This document shows, piece after piece, positions 1 through 10,763 of a DNA stretch of 64,000 nt. Every line of letters starts with the position of its first letter. Position 1 is the first letter of the stretch. Under the pieces are notes generated by a model. It searched no databases, was not told the origin of the DNA, and saw only the letters and a list, made by a program, of their open reading frames with translations. The DNA is taken from contig JASDFA010000016.1 of NCBI GenBank assembly GCA_035772735.1, forward strand, positions 143,046,501 through 143,110,500. Reading direction: 5' to 3'. The position numbers were made by a program, and so were the translations under genes. The stretch is from Datura wrightii. Its lineage: Eukaryota > Streptophyta > Magnoliopsida > Solanales > Solanaceae.

Positions 1-1215
1 GAATTATGAAGTTTATTTCAAGTATGTATGATTTCATGATTTTGGCAAGTCCATGTAAAATTAAGTATATTTTATCATGATTTAGTCAAGGCTTAAAAGA
101 TCATTTTTAAAGAGAGATTTGTAGTCATGACCCCCACTATTCAAATTTAAGCTATATTTTGAGATTTTTTGGAGTCAAGACTCCAAAGATATCTTCATGA
201 GCTATATACATATTTTTAAGAGTAGTGTCTAGCATCGAGTAGGCCAGAGACTCTGATGTTTTTCGGTCTCATAAACTATGCGCCATCATTGATATATACT
301 TGGGACCTCGAGAGAGAGTGCTTCCCCCGCCAGATGGCACACCCGTGATATCACACCTCTATTGTTCTTTTCCCTGGATAGTCATAGGATGGCTCTGTCC
401 ACTTGAGCAAGTTAATGGACATCACATAAGTTCTATCATGATGGTGTCGATTATAACGAGAGTATCATTGTTCCTCATGCTTTCAGTTATTTATGTTCAT
501 ATATTATGATAGTATGTTTTATAGCATGTTTGACCCAGTGATCAGCTTATAATCTTTTACTTACGATTTTATACATGACACGTCATATAATTTCTATCAT
601 TAAATCTTGGGTCATTATGTTCAATTATGTTAACTAGTTTATGATTATGTATGTCTCAGATACAGTTTTCAGCATATAGTTCTTACTCTCATGATCTTTT
701 GATTTACAAGCATGTTTTCAACTAATGATTAAACATGTTTTACTTTCCTTACATACTCAGTACATTTCAAGTACTGACTTCATACTCTATGCTATATCAT
801 TTTATGATATAGGTTCAGGTGATCCAGCACAGTCTCGTCGATAGCTCCTTTCTCTTCATCTAGTCCAGCCCCTGTTTTTGGGTGAGTCCTCATTTTTCGA
901 GGAAAATTAGTAGTTTATCTTTGCGTGTTACTTTAGTTTTCATATTCTAGTGAGTCACTTGAGGAAGTTACCTATCAGCTTATCAGATGTTTTACAGGCT
1001 TGTTTGACATTATGTAGATGATTCAACTTGTCGAGTGTTGGCTATGTTTTTGGCCTATGTTATATTTTAGACTTCCAATTATTCATGTTTAAGTTTTAAG
1101 TTTCCATTTTAATTTATGATCTTGAGTTGCTTTGCACATGCCATGGGTTAACTTGGAGCTATACATGATTTTAGGTCCCGTGTCTCGATCTGGGGTCTCA
1201 GCTCGGGTCGTGGCA
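1..1215 (+). repeat. Terminal part of a plus-oriented chromovirus LTR
   Basis: No coding capacity is visible. The right end (about 1173-1215) reads as the reverse complement of the first bases of the E2 LTR at 30228, including the GTCCCGTG and CGGGTCGTG blocks, so this is the 3' end of a plus-strand LTR whose body lies left of the window. The block at 225-250 (GTGTCTAGCATCGAGTAGG) is the inverted form of a block at 1253-1278 in the next LTR. The last bases are GGCA, which gives the usual CA end. The family assignment is by eye. Confidence 0.6.
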
Positions 1216-3250
1216 GTAGTTCTGAGACTTGGGGTTTGCCTGAACCCCTAGCCTACTCAGTGCTAGACACTACTCCTAAAAATTATGCACATGGCTCCTA
1301 ATCATTATTGTGAAAACATACTTGAACTTGCATGGGCTAGCCGAAACATGAAATTATAATCATACTTGACATGCGTGAAATATTCGTGAAAAGATGCCAT
1401 AAAATTGGCCTTGATACTTGAACTTGAATTTAATGAAAATAAAACATGCTTTAATAAAGCTTCATAACTTCAAAATCATGAAACCATAAGTTTAGGATTT
1501 CATAAATATTCATACCTACTAGATTGTTCATCATACTTGAAATCATGGCTCATAAGGTTGAAATTCATAAATCATGTTTAATAGGGTATAATCTTCATAA
1601 ACTTGAAATCATGAATTAGTAAATGAATTGAGAGTCAAATATGCCCTATTATCCATAAATCATCAATTGGAACATGAGAATTGAATCTACAGAGATAGCA
1701 TGGAAGATTTCATGAAATTGGGTAAAATCCTAGAATTTCAGCAATACATGATTGGAGTCTTAAAATCATGGATTAGGGATGAAATTAGTCATGAGGGTGA
1801 AAGAATTTCCTCATTCATGACCCTACATGCTTGGAGTTGATGATCTTGCAGCTAAATATAAATACCCAATGAAGTTTTGGAAGGAACTTGATGAAGAAAC
1901 CTAGCCTTGATCTTCCCCAACATTGGTGTATGAGAGGAGCGAGGAATAAGCTAAGTAAAACCCTCAATTACACCCCTAAGAAACCCTAAAATGATGCCAC
2001 TTAGGGATTAGAAGCTTAGAAGATTATAATATTGACCCTAGAAGTTGGGATGAATTTAACAGTTGAACGTCCCGACGGTGCTCATGACGGGTCGTCACTC
2101 ACCCGACGGTCCATCGCACTTATCATCAAACTTTAACCCGAGGAGGTCCTGACTGCCCCCTTAATGATGGTGGTAGTGACAGGCTGTCACTACCTTGATT
2201 GTCTATCAAGTCTGTCATCACACTTGGAACACCGAGACCCTATGTGATGGTTCGTCGTTATCCTCACCGTCAAGTCCCGACCCCAAAGGCGACGGTCTGT
2301 CAACCACCTTATGGGCCTTCAGTCCCACCATCACCTGTATCAAATCTACAAATTTCAGTTTTTTTCTTCAAAGAGAAATTTCGAGACTCGAGGTGTTATA
2401 GATATCATTTTTACTTGTTTAAGGGTTATTTCATCTTTTGCGATAAAAATCCAATCTTGACTTATCAAAATTACACCAAAATTTTTAGATCACTCCTATA
2501 ATTCATGTTAAGAATTTTGAAAGTCTTGGAATAATTTTTCAATCTCTAGAACTAAAAATGGACCTCTAAGTTGTCACATTTTATGCTTAAATCATGCTGA
2601 AACACATAAACATTCAAATTCATCTGAAACTCATGGAACTAAATTAAAATTTGCGAAAAAGTCCAAAGTAATCTTTTAAACCTGTTAGAACTTTAAAACC
2701 CTTAATCCGAGATCATTTAGTCAACTATTTGACCAAGCTCAACTCTAAACTTTAAATTCTACTAGAATGCAACTCGAGTGTTCGAAACTCATGGGGAACC
2801 TCCTGAACACAAACCAATATGAAAATCATTCATAAAATACATTTAAGATCTGTTGAAATCATCAAGTCACAGATATGAGATCGTTTTGACCAAATGTTGA
2901 CTGTGGTCAAATTAGCTTTCTTAAAACTCAAAAATTCAATCAAAGGCTCAAATCACTCCCAAACACCTTGATATTCATGCAAACCATCCAACTAAGTCAT
3001 AAATCACCATTCAAAACTAGCGGACCTTCTAAAATCCGAATCCAAGCTCATTAACATGAAATGTTGACTTTGGTCAAATCTTTCAAACTTTAAACCTTCA
3101 AAACTAAAAGTCCAATCCAATCTTAATTCGATCACCTCGGAAATCATGGAACCCATTCCCGCAAATCATAAACAACACAATGAAATTATGAAAAGGTTCA
3201 CACCAGGGAAATAGATCAAAAATCACAAAATGACCATGTGGGTTGTTACA
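1216..3250 (-). repeat. Truncated minus-oriented chromovirus-type LTR
   Basis: This piece shares ordered blocks with the E2 and E3 LTRs: TAGTTCTGAGAC, the CCTACT...GACACTACTCC block, and a CATTCATGACCCTACATGC block near 1813. It ends in GTTGTTACA at 3250, like other LTR ends here. Its first several hundred bases are missing because it starts abruptly where the plus-oriented LTR ends, so it was probably the target of that insertion. Around 2070-2330 it contains GACGGTCC and GGGTCGTCAC type short palindromic words. The small ORFs in it do not resemble proteins. Confidence 0.55.
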
Positions 3251-3595
3251 TCATCCACCACTTAAACATCTCTTCGCCCTTAAACAGGCAAGGAAAAGTA
3301 CTAAGACTGTCCAGGAGCTATAAATACCCATGGTAGGCCTCATGCATGAGCTCTCAAGAAAAAATTATACCTGTAGTTCTGCTTACTCACCCTAACCGTC
3401 AAATTTTCTTTGGTTTTAGCCTATAATACTATATCTCCTTATTTCAAAACTAAAACTTCTCAAAATAATTAATTTTCATATATTTGAATTGTATCAACAT
3501 ACAATACCTACTTTAAAATCATAATCATAATTCTAGATGTAATTGATTCATCAACATGCATCATAGTCACCATAATTCGATTACTACACCGAAAT
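3251..3595 (-). other. Unassigned internal retroelement sequence
   Basis: This AT-rich stretch directly follows the LTR end at 3250 and would be the 3' untranslated internal part of that minus-strand element. I see no protein similarity and no convincing polypurine tract. It is cut at 3595 by the E1 LTR. Confidence 0.35.
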
Positions 3596-4633
3596 TGTTA
3601 TGCCCCACTTTAGGAGGCATGACTGACACCTAGTGCTACACTGGGATCTAGACTATCCTAACTGGTCTGGTGCACTACTGGTGCACGTCTGTAACTTAAT
3701 TCAAGAATTCAACAAGCTTAATCTTGGTTGTAAATACAGCCTCTGGCTGATAAGGCCACCTATAGAACGAGACAACTAACCAACAACAACACAATAATAG
3801 GGATCTTATGCGAGCCGAAAAGACCACCATGTTTTCTAGTTATAAATGAAATAAAATCAGGCAACTAAACTATGCTATAGCCAACAAGGATGCTAATTGA
3901 TAGCTAAACCAGGCCGCACATGACCATCACATGTAATAAAACATATATAGGCCCTACATGGCCAACAACAAAAGCTAACTGCTGGAAAACTGTAGCCTGT
4001 AACCCTCTAAGAGTGGAATAATTGTAGAAATAGGGCCTCGCCCTACCTATAAACTGTACAAAAAAAGAACAAACCTCTTCTATCTATCAACTCTAAAGGA
4101 AAGGAGCTGAATGAACTGCTACTCCAGCTAATAACTAAGAATGCCCCGAACCACGTCTACTTGCACCTGCAGGCAAGTAATGAAACACCGCAAGGATGGG
4201 CGTCAGTATAATATGTACTGAATATGTAAGGCAGTGAAATGCTAATTGAATGAAAGCTGATAAAACTGAAGTAATCATGAAGAAGGGTAAGAGTTTAACC
4301 CGAACGATCTCACTATCTGAAACATCTACCTAGAAAGTATACATACACAAATAAGAACCTAAACGGCCTCCCATAAGCCTGGAAGGTACAAATGTCAGAG
4401 AATAACCTATTTGGGCCCATATAAACCATAAAAAGTACAAACAATGTACACTCTACTATCTGGCTACTAAAGATTCGTAAGCATACTGTAACTCAGGAAT
4501 ACTCGTTCTCTGAAACTGTATCTGAGCCGGATAGGCTCCTGTAGCTGTATCTATGCCTGAGTTGTCTTGGCTATGTAACTGGACCCCGAGCCTTAGCTTG
4601 ACTATGGGACATAATGTAATCTCTGATAACTGG
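3596..4633 (-). repeat. E1 3' LTR, outer part
   Basis: This begins TGTTATGCCCC, matching the E1 5' LTR start at 40206 and the solo LTR at 20345. All three share the GGAGGCATGACTGGCACC-like block and the 'AAATACAGCC...GGCCACC' block. It is interrupted after 4633 by TRG and resumes after the ACTGG duplication at 14534. The combined length is about 2.2 kb. Confidence 0.8.
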
Positions 4634-6061
4634 TGTTCGGGTGTTTGCTATAGGGTTATAAACCGACACGCAAGTGCACGTGGTCAAACAAGTAATAAAG
4701 TGGCTACGTAAGCCAAGTACCGATCCAAGGAGACTCTGGATAAGTAAAATTGCTCAAGTATACTATATTCTATCTTACTTCTATATATGCTAACAACAAC
4801 GTAACCAAAAGTTAAATAATTTTGTTTATAAATTATATACTAAAACTATTAACAAATATCTACTTTGAATTTAAACTATGGATATGAGCATGCCAAGGTT
4901 AAGAACAAGTAATGAACTTGATTATAATCACAATTTGGTTATTCTTCTCTTCCTGTTGCTAGCCAAGAACATTAGCCTAGAGATTAAAACTCTCGTATTT
5001 AATCTCACTTAAGAATCATAAACCATCCGTCTACATTTCTGTGATCAAATGCAATTTATGACCTAGCAATACAATTCTGTTTCCTAAATTGACTAATATG
5101 GCTTTCAAGTATATTTCTATCAGTAAAGCACATCAAAAGCCAATTTTTCCAAATCAAGTTAAGAACAATACCCTATTAATTCACAACTTTCCAATTTCTT
5201 GCTCTCTCAAGTAAAATCGGACTTTTTAGATGTACATTAATGTCGGCCACACACCAATGCAGTAGAAACAAGAATTAATAGAACAACATAGAAGAAGAAG
5301 ATGAAAAACCATATAATTTAATAATCAAAATTCATCACCATTGTTCATAACCTCAGCAAGGAAGAGAATTAGCCACTCATTTGTGGATTAATCATCCTAA
5401 AACAAGTGTTAATCATACAAACAATTGATTGAAAGAAGAAAGGAAGAGAGAAAATCCCTTAGCTTTTTCGTCTCTCAACTGCCTGTAACCCACGTCCTTG
5501 CTCCACCAAGTCTGAATTAATTAAAAATAAGCCTAAGTGTTCTATTTATACTAGTGGGAATGTTTCCCGGAATAACAAGCAACGTGTCACGGAGGCCAAC
5601 GCGGAGCACTGCCTCCGTGACACGGCGTGGACGCGGACCCTCTCTGGAATTCTGGGGTCCGGGAATATAGCCTCAACGTGGCACGGCATGCAACGCGGAG
5701 ACTTGCCTCCGTGCCACGGAGCTGTCGCGAGGCTCCACTGGAAATTGACAATTTAAATCATCCTCCAGGCAGTGTGCCACCGCGATGGTAGCGTGGCACG
5801 GCTCCATCGCGGAGCCCCTTTGCATTGTGCAGTCCAATGTCTTTTTCGTGCTCGCATCCAAGTCCAACTCCGATATTGTTCCAAAATGCATTTTAGCTCC
5901 TCAAAATCATGTTTTACCTACAAAACAATGCTAATCATGTTGGTTAGTATAAATTCACATTTTATTACCAATTACATGAAAATGTATACACATTGCACAA
6001 TAAACAAGACGAAAATGATACGTTTGAGTATCACTTGGGCATATAAATCTACCCAAGATCA
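4634..6061 (-). repeat. TRG 3' LTR
   Basis: On the plus strand it runs from TGTTCGGGTG to CCCAAGATCA, giving TG...CA ends. It is equal in length to the 5' LTR. It includes a minus-strand TATAAATA at 5543-5550 and GC-rich inverted repeats at 5583-5624 and 5677-5718. Confidence 0.92.
5583..5718. repeat. GC-rich inverted repeats inside the TRG LTR
   Basis: A perfect 14-bp inverted repeat (CGTGTCACGGAGGC at 5583-5596, complement at 5611-5624) is followed by a 10-bp one (CGTGGCACGG at 5677-5686, complement at 5709-5718). The 5' LTR has the same structure near 14050-14183. These islands stand out in an otherwise AT-rich LTR. They lie downstream of the TATA box in the transcribed direction and could fold in RNA. 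Confidence 0.8.
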
Positions 6062-6081
6062 CTTACCCCACACTTAAATCC
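6062..6081 (-). other. TRG polypurine tract
   Basis: The minus strand reads GGATTTAAGTGTGGGGTAAG immediately before the 3' LTR (which starts TGATCTTGGG). This is the expected place for the plus-strand DNA primer and resembles Athila-type tracts. Confidence 0.8.
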
Positions 6082-7996
6082 TTGTTCGTCCTCGAACAAC
6101 ATATACACAATTCATGCAAATTACATCCCAACCTTCTCCACTATGGTGCGACAATTTAAGCTATAGTCATACCGATCATTCAATATTGTAAATCATCAAG
6201 AAAACATGCATGGTCTTAACAATGCAATGATCTTTAATACATCAAGACTTCCTAGACTTCAAGAATCGACTCTCGATATCGGCAAACTCATGCAAATCAG
6301 CTAATCAAGATATCCGACACGAACATCAATCTTTCATCAAGCATGTGCCCTCACAACTCGAGAGAATCTTCCCCTTTTATGTTCATGCGGCACACAAACA
6401 TTCAAGTAGGGGCATGTAAAAATTAATTTCACTCTCTCTCCCAAAAGAATTCACATGCATCATGTCATGACCCATAGGCTTGCCCTTAGTGTATTACTCC
6501 ACTAATATAAAGAAATGCAATGTAAGATCAAGTAGGACTTTAATGGGTTGTAATGGAAGTTATGGAACTAGTATATATTGGATTAGCCAATAATAGTCAC
6601 TAGCATCCTTAAGCACCTTTTCAACACATTCCCCTCAACTCATGACATTGTTTCTCTCTTTTCTTTTTTCATCATCCCATTCATGCTGGTTTACTTTCGT
6701 ATGGCCCATTTCATCAAACACACTTGACATGGCACAAAGGTTTTCATGCACCTTCATTATCATTTCATTATAACAAGTGCCTCTTCAACCTTTTCTTTTC
6801 TTTCCTCACTCTGCTTTTCTTTTTCTTTCCACTATTCTCACTCTTTGACACCTTGGGAAAAAAATTTTCTATTCTTCTTAAGCGCTTAAGAGTTTTGTAT
6901 AGACTTTACGGCTAATGAAAAGAACGAATAAAGCTCAGTTTATACATTTTTGGACAAAAGAAAGAAATGATAGGCTAAAGGCTCAACGGGCTGACTAGGG
7001 TATACAATCACATAAAAAGGTAGTGTATGACAAGAAAAAAATAGAAACTCTCGGTTAAAACAAAGAAATGCCTACATCCTTTCCAACACTACACCTCCTT
7101 CATTTGTTTTGTACACACACCAGGCAAGTTCTAGACACTTCACAATAGCATGGAATAACAATACCTCACTTCACACTTTATGTACATGCTCGATTCAAGA
7201 TGCATTCACAGACTCTTTAATTAACCAATTACATGAATTCAAAAATTAAGCCTCAATCACACCGAATCGAATTCTACAGCCTAGGTACTCAACATATTTA
7301 CAAAATTGCATGCTTTCATACGAATCACTTTTACATTTTGAATATCAGTTACAACACGCAACTAAAATTTCACAACCATATAGTAACTACAGGTTCCGTG
7401 ATGCAATCCACCAAAGAAAAAAACTGAAAACAAATTAAAATCACTACTCCTACCGACTACATTTCCCTTAAGACGGTCGTCATCCATCCATCATAGTGAA
7501 TGGTCACTAACTATGACATTGGTTCAATGGGACTATTCTCGGTAAAAGAACCGAAAACAAACTCCGAGAAACCCAAAAATAAAAATCAAAATATTTTGCA
7601 AAACATCGATCATTTTGATGGACAAATATTTACAAAGTATTTTAATATGTACAAAATATTTTCGCAACATTTTAAAAATATCGATCATTTCGATAGAGAG
7701 AAAAAAACATAAGAAAATATTTACAAAAATATTTTTTTCTACAGACTTAGCTGGCAAACCACAACATTTCACACAACACACATCATCAATTACCACAATT
7801 ATGTACAAATACAGACCAGTTTGCATTTCACAAGCACAAGGAAACATAAACATACATACAAAACAAAGGAAAAACATACAGCAAATCAGCCCAGCCCCCA
7901 GCACCTAACTACTTCCCACCCCACACTTAAATCGAACACTGTCCCCAGTGTTCACAAAAATTAAAAATCACAAAATTGGGTGGTGGCACTCCCTGA
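6082..7996 (-). other. TRG 3' non-coding region
   Basis: This lies between the extra ORF's stop and the polypurine tract. It is AT-rich with no convincing protein. The longest frame, about 123 codons at 7533-7904, is rich in Phe, Cys and Ile without recognisable motifs. Near 7600-7700 there are two imperfect copies of an ATCGATCATTTCGAT-like word. It contains an internal polypurine-tract copy at 7919-7933. Confidence 0.6.
7919..7933 (-). other. Internal polypurine-tract copy downstream of the TRG extra ORF
   Basis: The 15 bases CCCCACACTTAAATC (plus strand) are identical to 6066-6080 in the true polypurine tract. The copy lies just 63 bases past the extra ORF's stop codon at 7997. Elements A and C carry equivalent copies after their extra ORFs. 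Confidence 0.6.
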
Positions 7997-9203
7997 TCAG
8001 TCGAAATATTCGACTTCTTCATCCGGTGCTGCTGCCTCATCGCCCATGTCCGAGTCACCTCCATCGTCGTCATCGGACTCCACATCGGAGTTCTCCCGAC
8101 GTGTCTCCTCGTCCGTGGGGACATCATCGTCAGTGGGCTCAATGAAGGCTGGCCCCACTCGGTACAAAGCTCTGGTGTTTTTGCCAAATGGGTAATCCAG
8201 CTCCAGCTGCCATAACTCCTCCTCTGTGGCTGGTCTCCCACCAATCCGAAGCTGAAGCATTTGCATCCCAAACGTCTGAGCCATGTACTTGTCGTCGCGA
8301 GCATGTCGCTCGCCCAGTGTGTGTGGTGTCGGGGGCCTTAGTTTTGGTCACATCAAGGGCCCTCCGCTCCAACTGCGGGATGTAGTCCAAAGCCTCTTCC
8401 TCGACATCGAGGCCCCGGAGGAAGGTGGTGAGAAGTCCGCCGAACCCATACCTGATGCCCTGGTGTAGTCGGGCCCTCTTCATGGTGGATATGTTGACCG
8501 CCACAACATTAATCTCTAGCCCTTTCATCAGGGCATACACCAGGCACACACGGTCCCGGGTCACATCCGTCATGTGCACCCCCGAGATCAGGCACGAACA
8601 AACTATTTTCAGCCAAATTCTTGCCTCCCTGTTCATTTGAGAATACGGCAGAGTCTGGTGGTAACCCCTCTCCTTATGTCTGCTCCATCGGGCAGTGGAT
8701 CGAGCCCCACACAAAGTGCGTCTAATATCAGCGTACGGTGGGGTGATATTCAGCTGGCGGAGAACGTGGGCGTCTGTGTCCCGCGCTCCAATGATGGAAT
8801 TTAATTGCTGGGGTTCCAGAGTGACAATCTGACCTCTGATTTTTATTGTGTGGCTTCTGATGGCTGGGTTCCAATTTGCATATAACTCCCAGACGAGATG
8901 TAGGTTTCACTCCTTGGGCTCCTGAAATATGAAGCTGATCCCAGCTGCCTCGATCCTCTGCACTATACAGGGGAACTCCTGTGCTAGTGGTTCCCGTGCA
9001 ATATGCTCCTCAGGGAACTATTTATTTTCCTTGTGTTTAGCGTACCACTTCTTCCCTTCATCGGTTACCCACCTCGTTCCGTATTGGCGGCATTGGCCGC
9101 GCGGAACAGCTGGTGCAGCTGGGACTGCAGTGCCCAGTCTCAGTCGTTTTCTCCCGGTGCCTGAAGTAGATGCACCTTTACCCTTATCCTGCCTACTTGC
9201 CAT
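7997..9203 (-). pseudogene. Extra ORF of TRG, 'putative plant transposon protein' type
   Basis: Read from ATG at 9203 to TGA at 7997, about 400 codons. It is broken by an in-frame TAG (9018-9020), an in-frame TGA (about 8908-8910) and a one-base frame change near 8284. The order is a basic, Ser/Gly-rich N-terminus (MASRQDKGKG), a central domain with an N-terminal LVWELYANWNP segment and a later VCLVYALMKGLEINV segment, then FGGLLTTFL and LDYIPQLERR, and a strongly acidic C-terminal tail ending EEVEYFD. From memory this matches the plant 'putative plant transposon protein' (Transposase_32-like) domain, which was not searched here. There is no signal peptide or membrane helix, so it is not env-like. 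Its function is unknown. Few lesions suggest recent decay. Confidence 0.7.
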
Positions 9204-9284
9204 TGTACCTATCAATACAAATAAACAAGCAGCATGTCAAGCTAAATGCATATTAGCTTCGGCTAAGGTCGGGTTAAGCTAAGT

Positions 9285-9298
9285 TTACCCCACACTTA
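9285..9298 (-). other. Second internal polypurine-tract copy, upstream of the TRG extra ORF
   Basis: TTACCCCACACTTA (plus strand) is identical to bases in the true tract at 6062-6081. It sits about 80 bases before the extra ORF's ATG (9203). With the copy at 7919 it brackets the ORF. Confidence 0.5.
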
Positions 9299-10507
9299 GT
9301 CCTTAGCTACGGTTACGATACTACGGCAAGGATCACTTTATTTACACCAAAAACAAACAACTATACAATTTATGCTTAGTGCGTTCGCAAAGAAAATTTC
9401 GACAGTATAACTTTAGCGTACTACTCAGACTTCATACAGCTAATCCCAATCCTACCATCGCTAGCAATTCAACCATCGCACTTAGCAAAGAAAACAACAA
9501 ACAAAAACAACAACAAAAAATTCTATATACACATGAATCTATATAATCAACCAATTCGAACAATTTTCACATTTTTCCCACAAACCCGAGAATTCATCGT
9601 CTATTACATTCAAACAATATTTACAACGACTTATCTCAATTTACAAGCACACCCCGACATAGAATTCACACATTTACCAAGTTACCCATTTCAATTTCAA
9701 CAACCCAAGCCCTAGAATTGAATTTTACAATCAAATTCAAATCATTCATGCAATCGACAAGTTCAAACGCGTATTACAACATCTCGAACATTTATCAATC
9801 AAAGAATAACTCAATTTCATGCTAAATTTCGACTTAGGGTGATATATCTCACCTCCCATGCTCAAATTCGACTAAAATCGCCAAAAAATTGAGAGAGTAG
9901 AGGAAAACATACCTTTAAGTTGAATAATCGAAGAAACTCGACAATTTGTTTGCTTAATACCGTGGCACGTTGGTTGGGGTGAGAAACTTGGGTGTTTGGT
10001 CGAGGAGAAGAGAGAAAATGAGGGAAAAGGGCCTAAAATTGGGGTTTAAAATGAAGGAAATATGCGGGTCACCTGGCAACCCGGTGTGACCCGTCACAAA
10101 ATATAGGGCAACGTGTCACGGAGGGTAACGCGGAGCCCCTCCTCCGTGACACAGAGCCATCGCGATGGCTCACTGGAATTTTTAGAAATTCTGGATTAAA
10201 CCTCAACGTGTCATGGAGGGTAACGCGGAGCTCCTCCTTCGTGACACGGAGCCATCGCCCCAGCTCACTGTCTCTTCATTTTATTCATTTTTTCATACCT
10301 TGCCTTTTCCTTCCCGATTCCATTCACATTTTTCTCCGGTTGACCTGAAAATCACCTCACTAAAAAAAATTGGTTAGATTAATAGATTTCCCTAACTAAA
10401 ATGAAAAATACTAACTAAAACGAAAAATTTGTACTAAATCAAGAAAAAGAAAAATTAAAATAAAAACTATTTACACTTTACAGAATAAAAGAAAAAAATA
10501 TATTTTT
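9299..10507 (-). other. TRG spacer between hairpin and extra ORF
   Basis: This is non-coding, AT-rich leader-like sequence upstream of the extra ORF. It holds GC-rich inverted repeats at 10113-10247 that mirror those of the LTR. No protein similarity was seen. Confidence 0.55.
10113..10247. repeat. Two internal copies of the LTR-type inverted repeat
   Basis: GTGTCACGGAGG (10113-10124) pairs with its complement at 10141-10152. A second, slightly degenerate copy lies at 10208-10219 and 10236-10247. The sequence and the 'AACGCGGAGC' spacer are those of the LTR repeats at 5583-5624, so the same motif occurs in the LTR and upstream of the extra ORF. Confidence 0.75.
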
Positions 10508-10525
10508 CACGGGTTGCCTCCGGTG
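10508..10525 (-). other. Conserved hairpin with AGGCAA loop (TRG copy)
   Basis: The minus strand reads CACCGGAGGCAACCCGTG: a six-pair stem with one C-C mismatch and an AGGCAA loop. It is preceded by GCCGCGATGGTAAACCAGGC. The same preceding block and loop occur twice in element A and twice in element C, always between the gag/pol part and the extra ORF. It is not a known named RNA family as far as I can recall. Confidence 0.65.
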
Positions 10526-10565
10526 CAGCGCCTGGTTTACCATCGCGGCTCGACGTCCTTTATGC

Positions 10566-10763
10566 TCAATTATCCACTAGGGTGATGGACGATTTTTCAT
10601 GATCATTTTCCTCCCCCCAGTAGTGCTCACCCTTATCTGGTGGTCTTCCTATCAACTCTCGGGAATCATTCATTCGATTAGCATTCCCATGATCAATTAC
10701 ATTGATCACCGAGAGTTCTTCACTTACCATCGGGAGCTTGGGTGCTTTGTACACATCGAATAC
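10566..10763 (-). pseudogene. Protease-RT linker remnant downstream of the TRG gag stop
   Basis: Directly after the amber stop of the gag-protease frame, the same frame stays open for about 65 more codons (VFDVYKAPKLPM ... TLVDN) and resembles the linker that follows protease in Athila polyproteins. It could be lost by one mutation or reached by rare readthrough. No RT follows. Confidence 0.55.

Noticed and set aside
300..509. Small plus-strand frame near the left end
   Set aside because: It starts at TTG, lies inside an LTR and has no protein similarity.
5673..6077. Frames repeated almost identically at 5673-6077 and 14140-14565
   Set aside because: The apparent conservation is due to the two TRG LTRs, not to a duplicated gene.
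7533..7904. 123-codon minus-strand frame with hydrophobic, Cys-rich composition
   Set aside because: It lies in the AT-rich 3' non-coding part of TRG, shows no family motif, and its hydrophobicity follows from T-rich codons. I did not call it an env-like gene.
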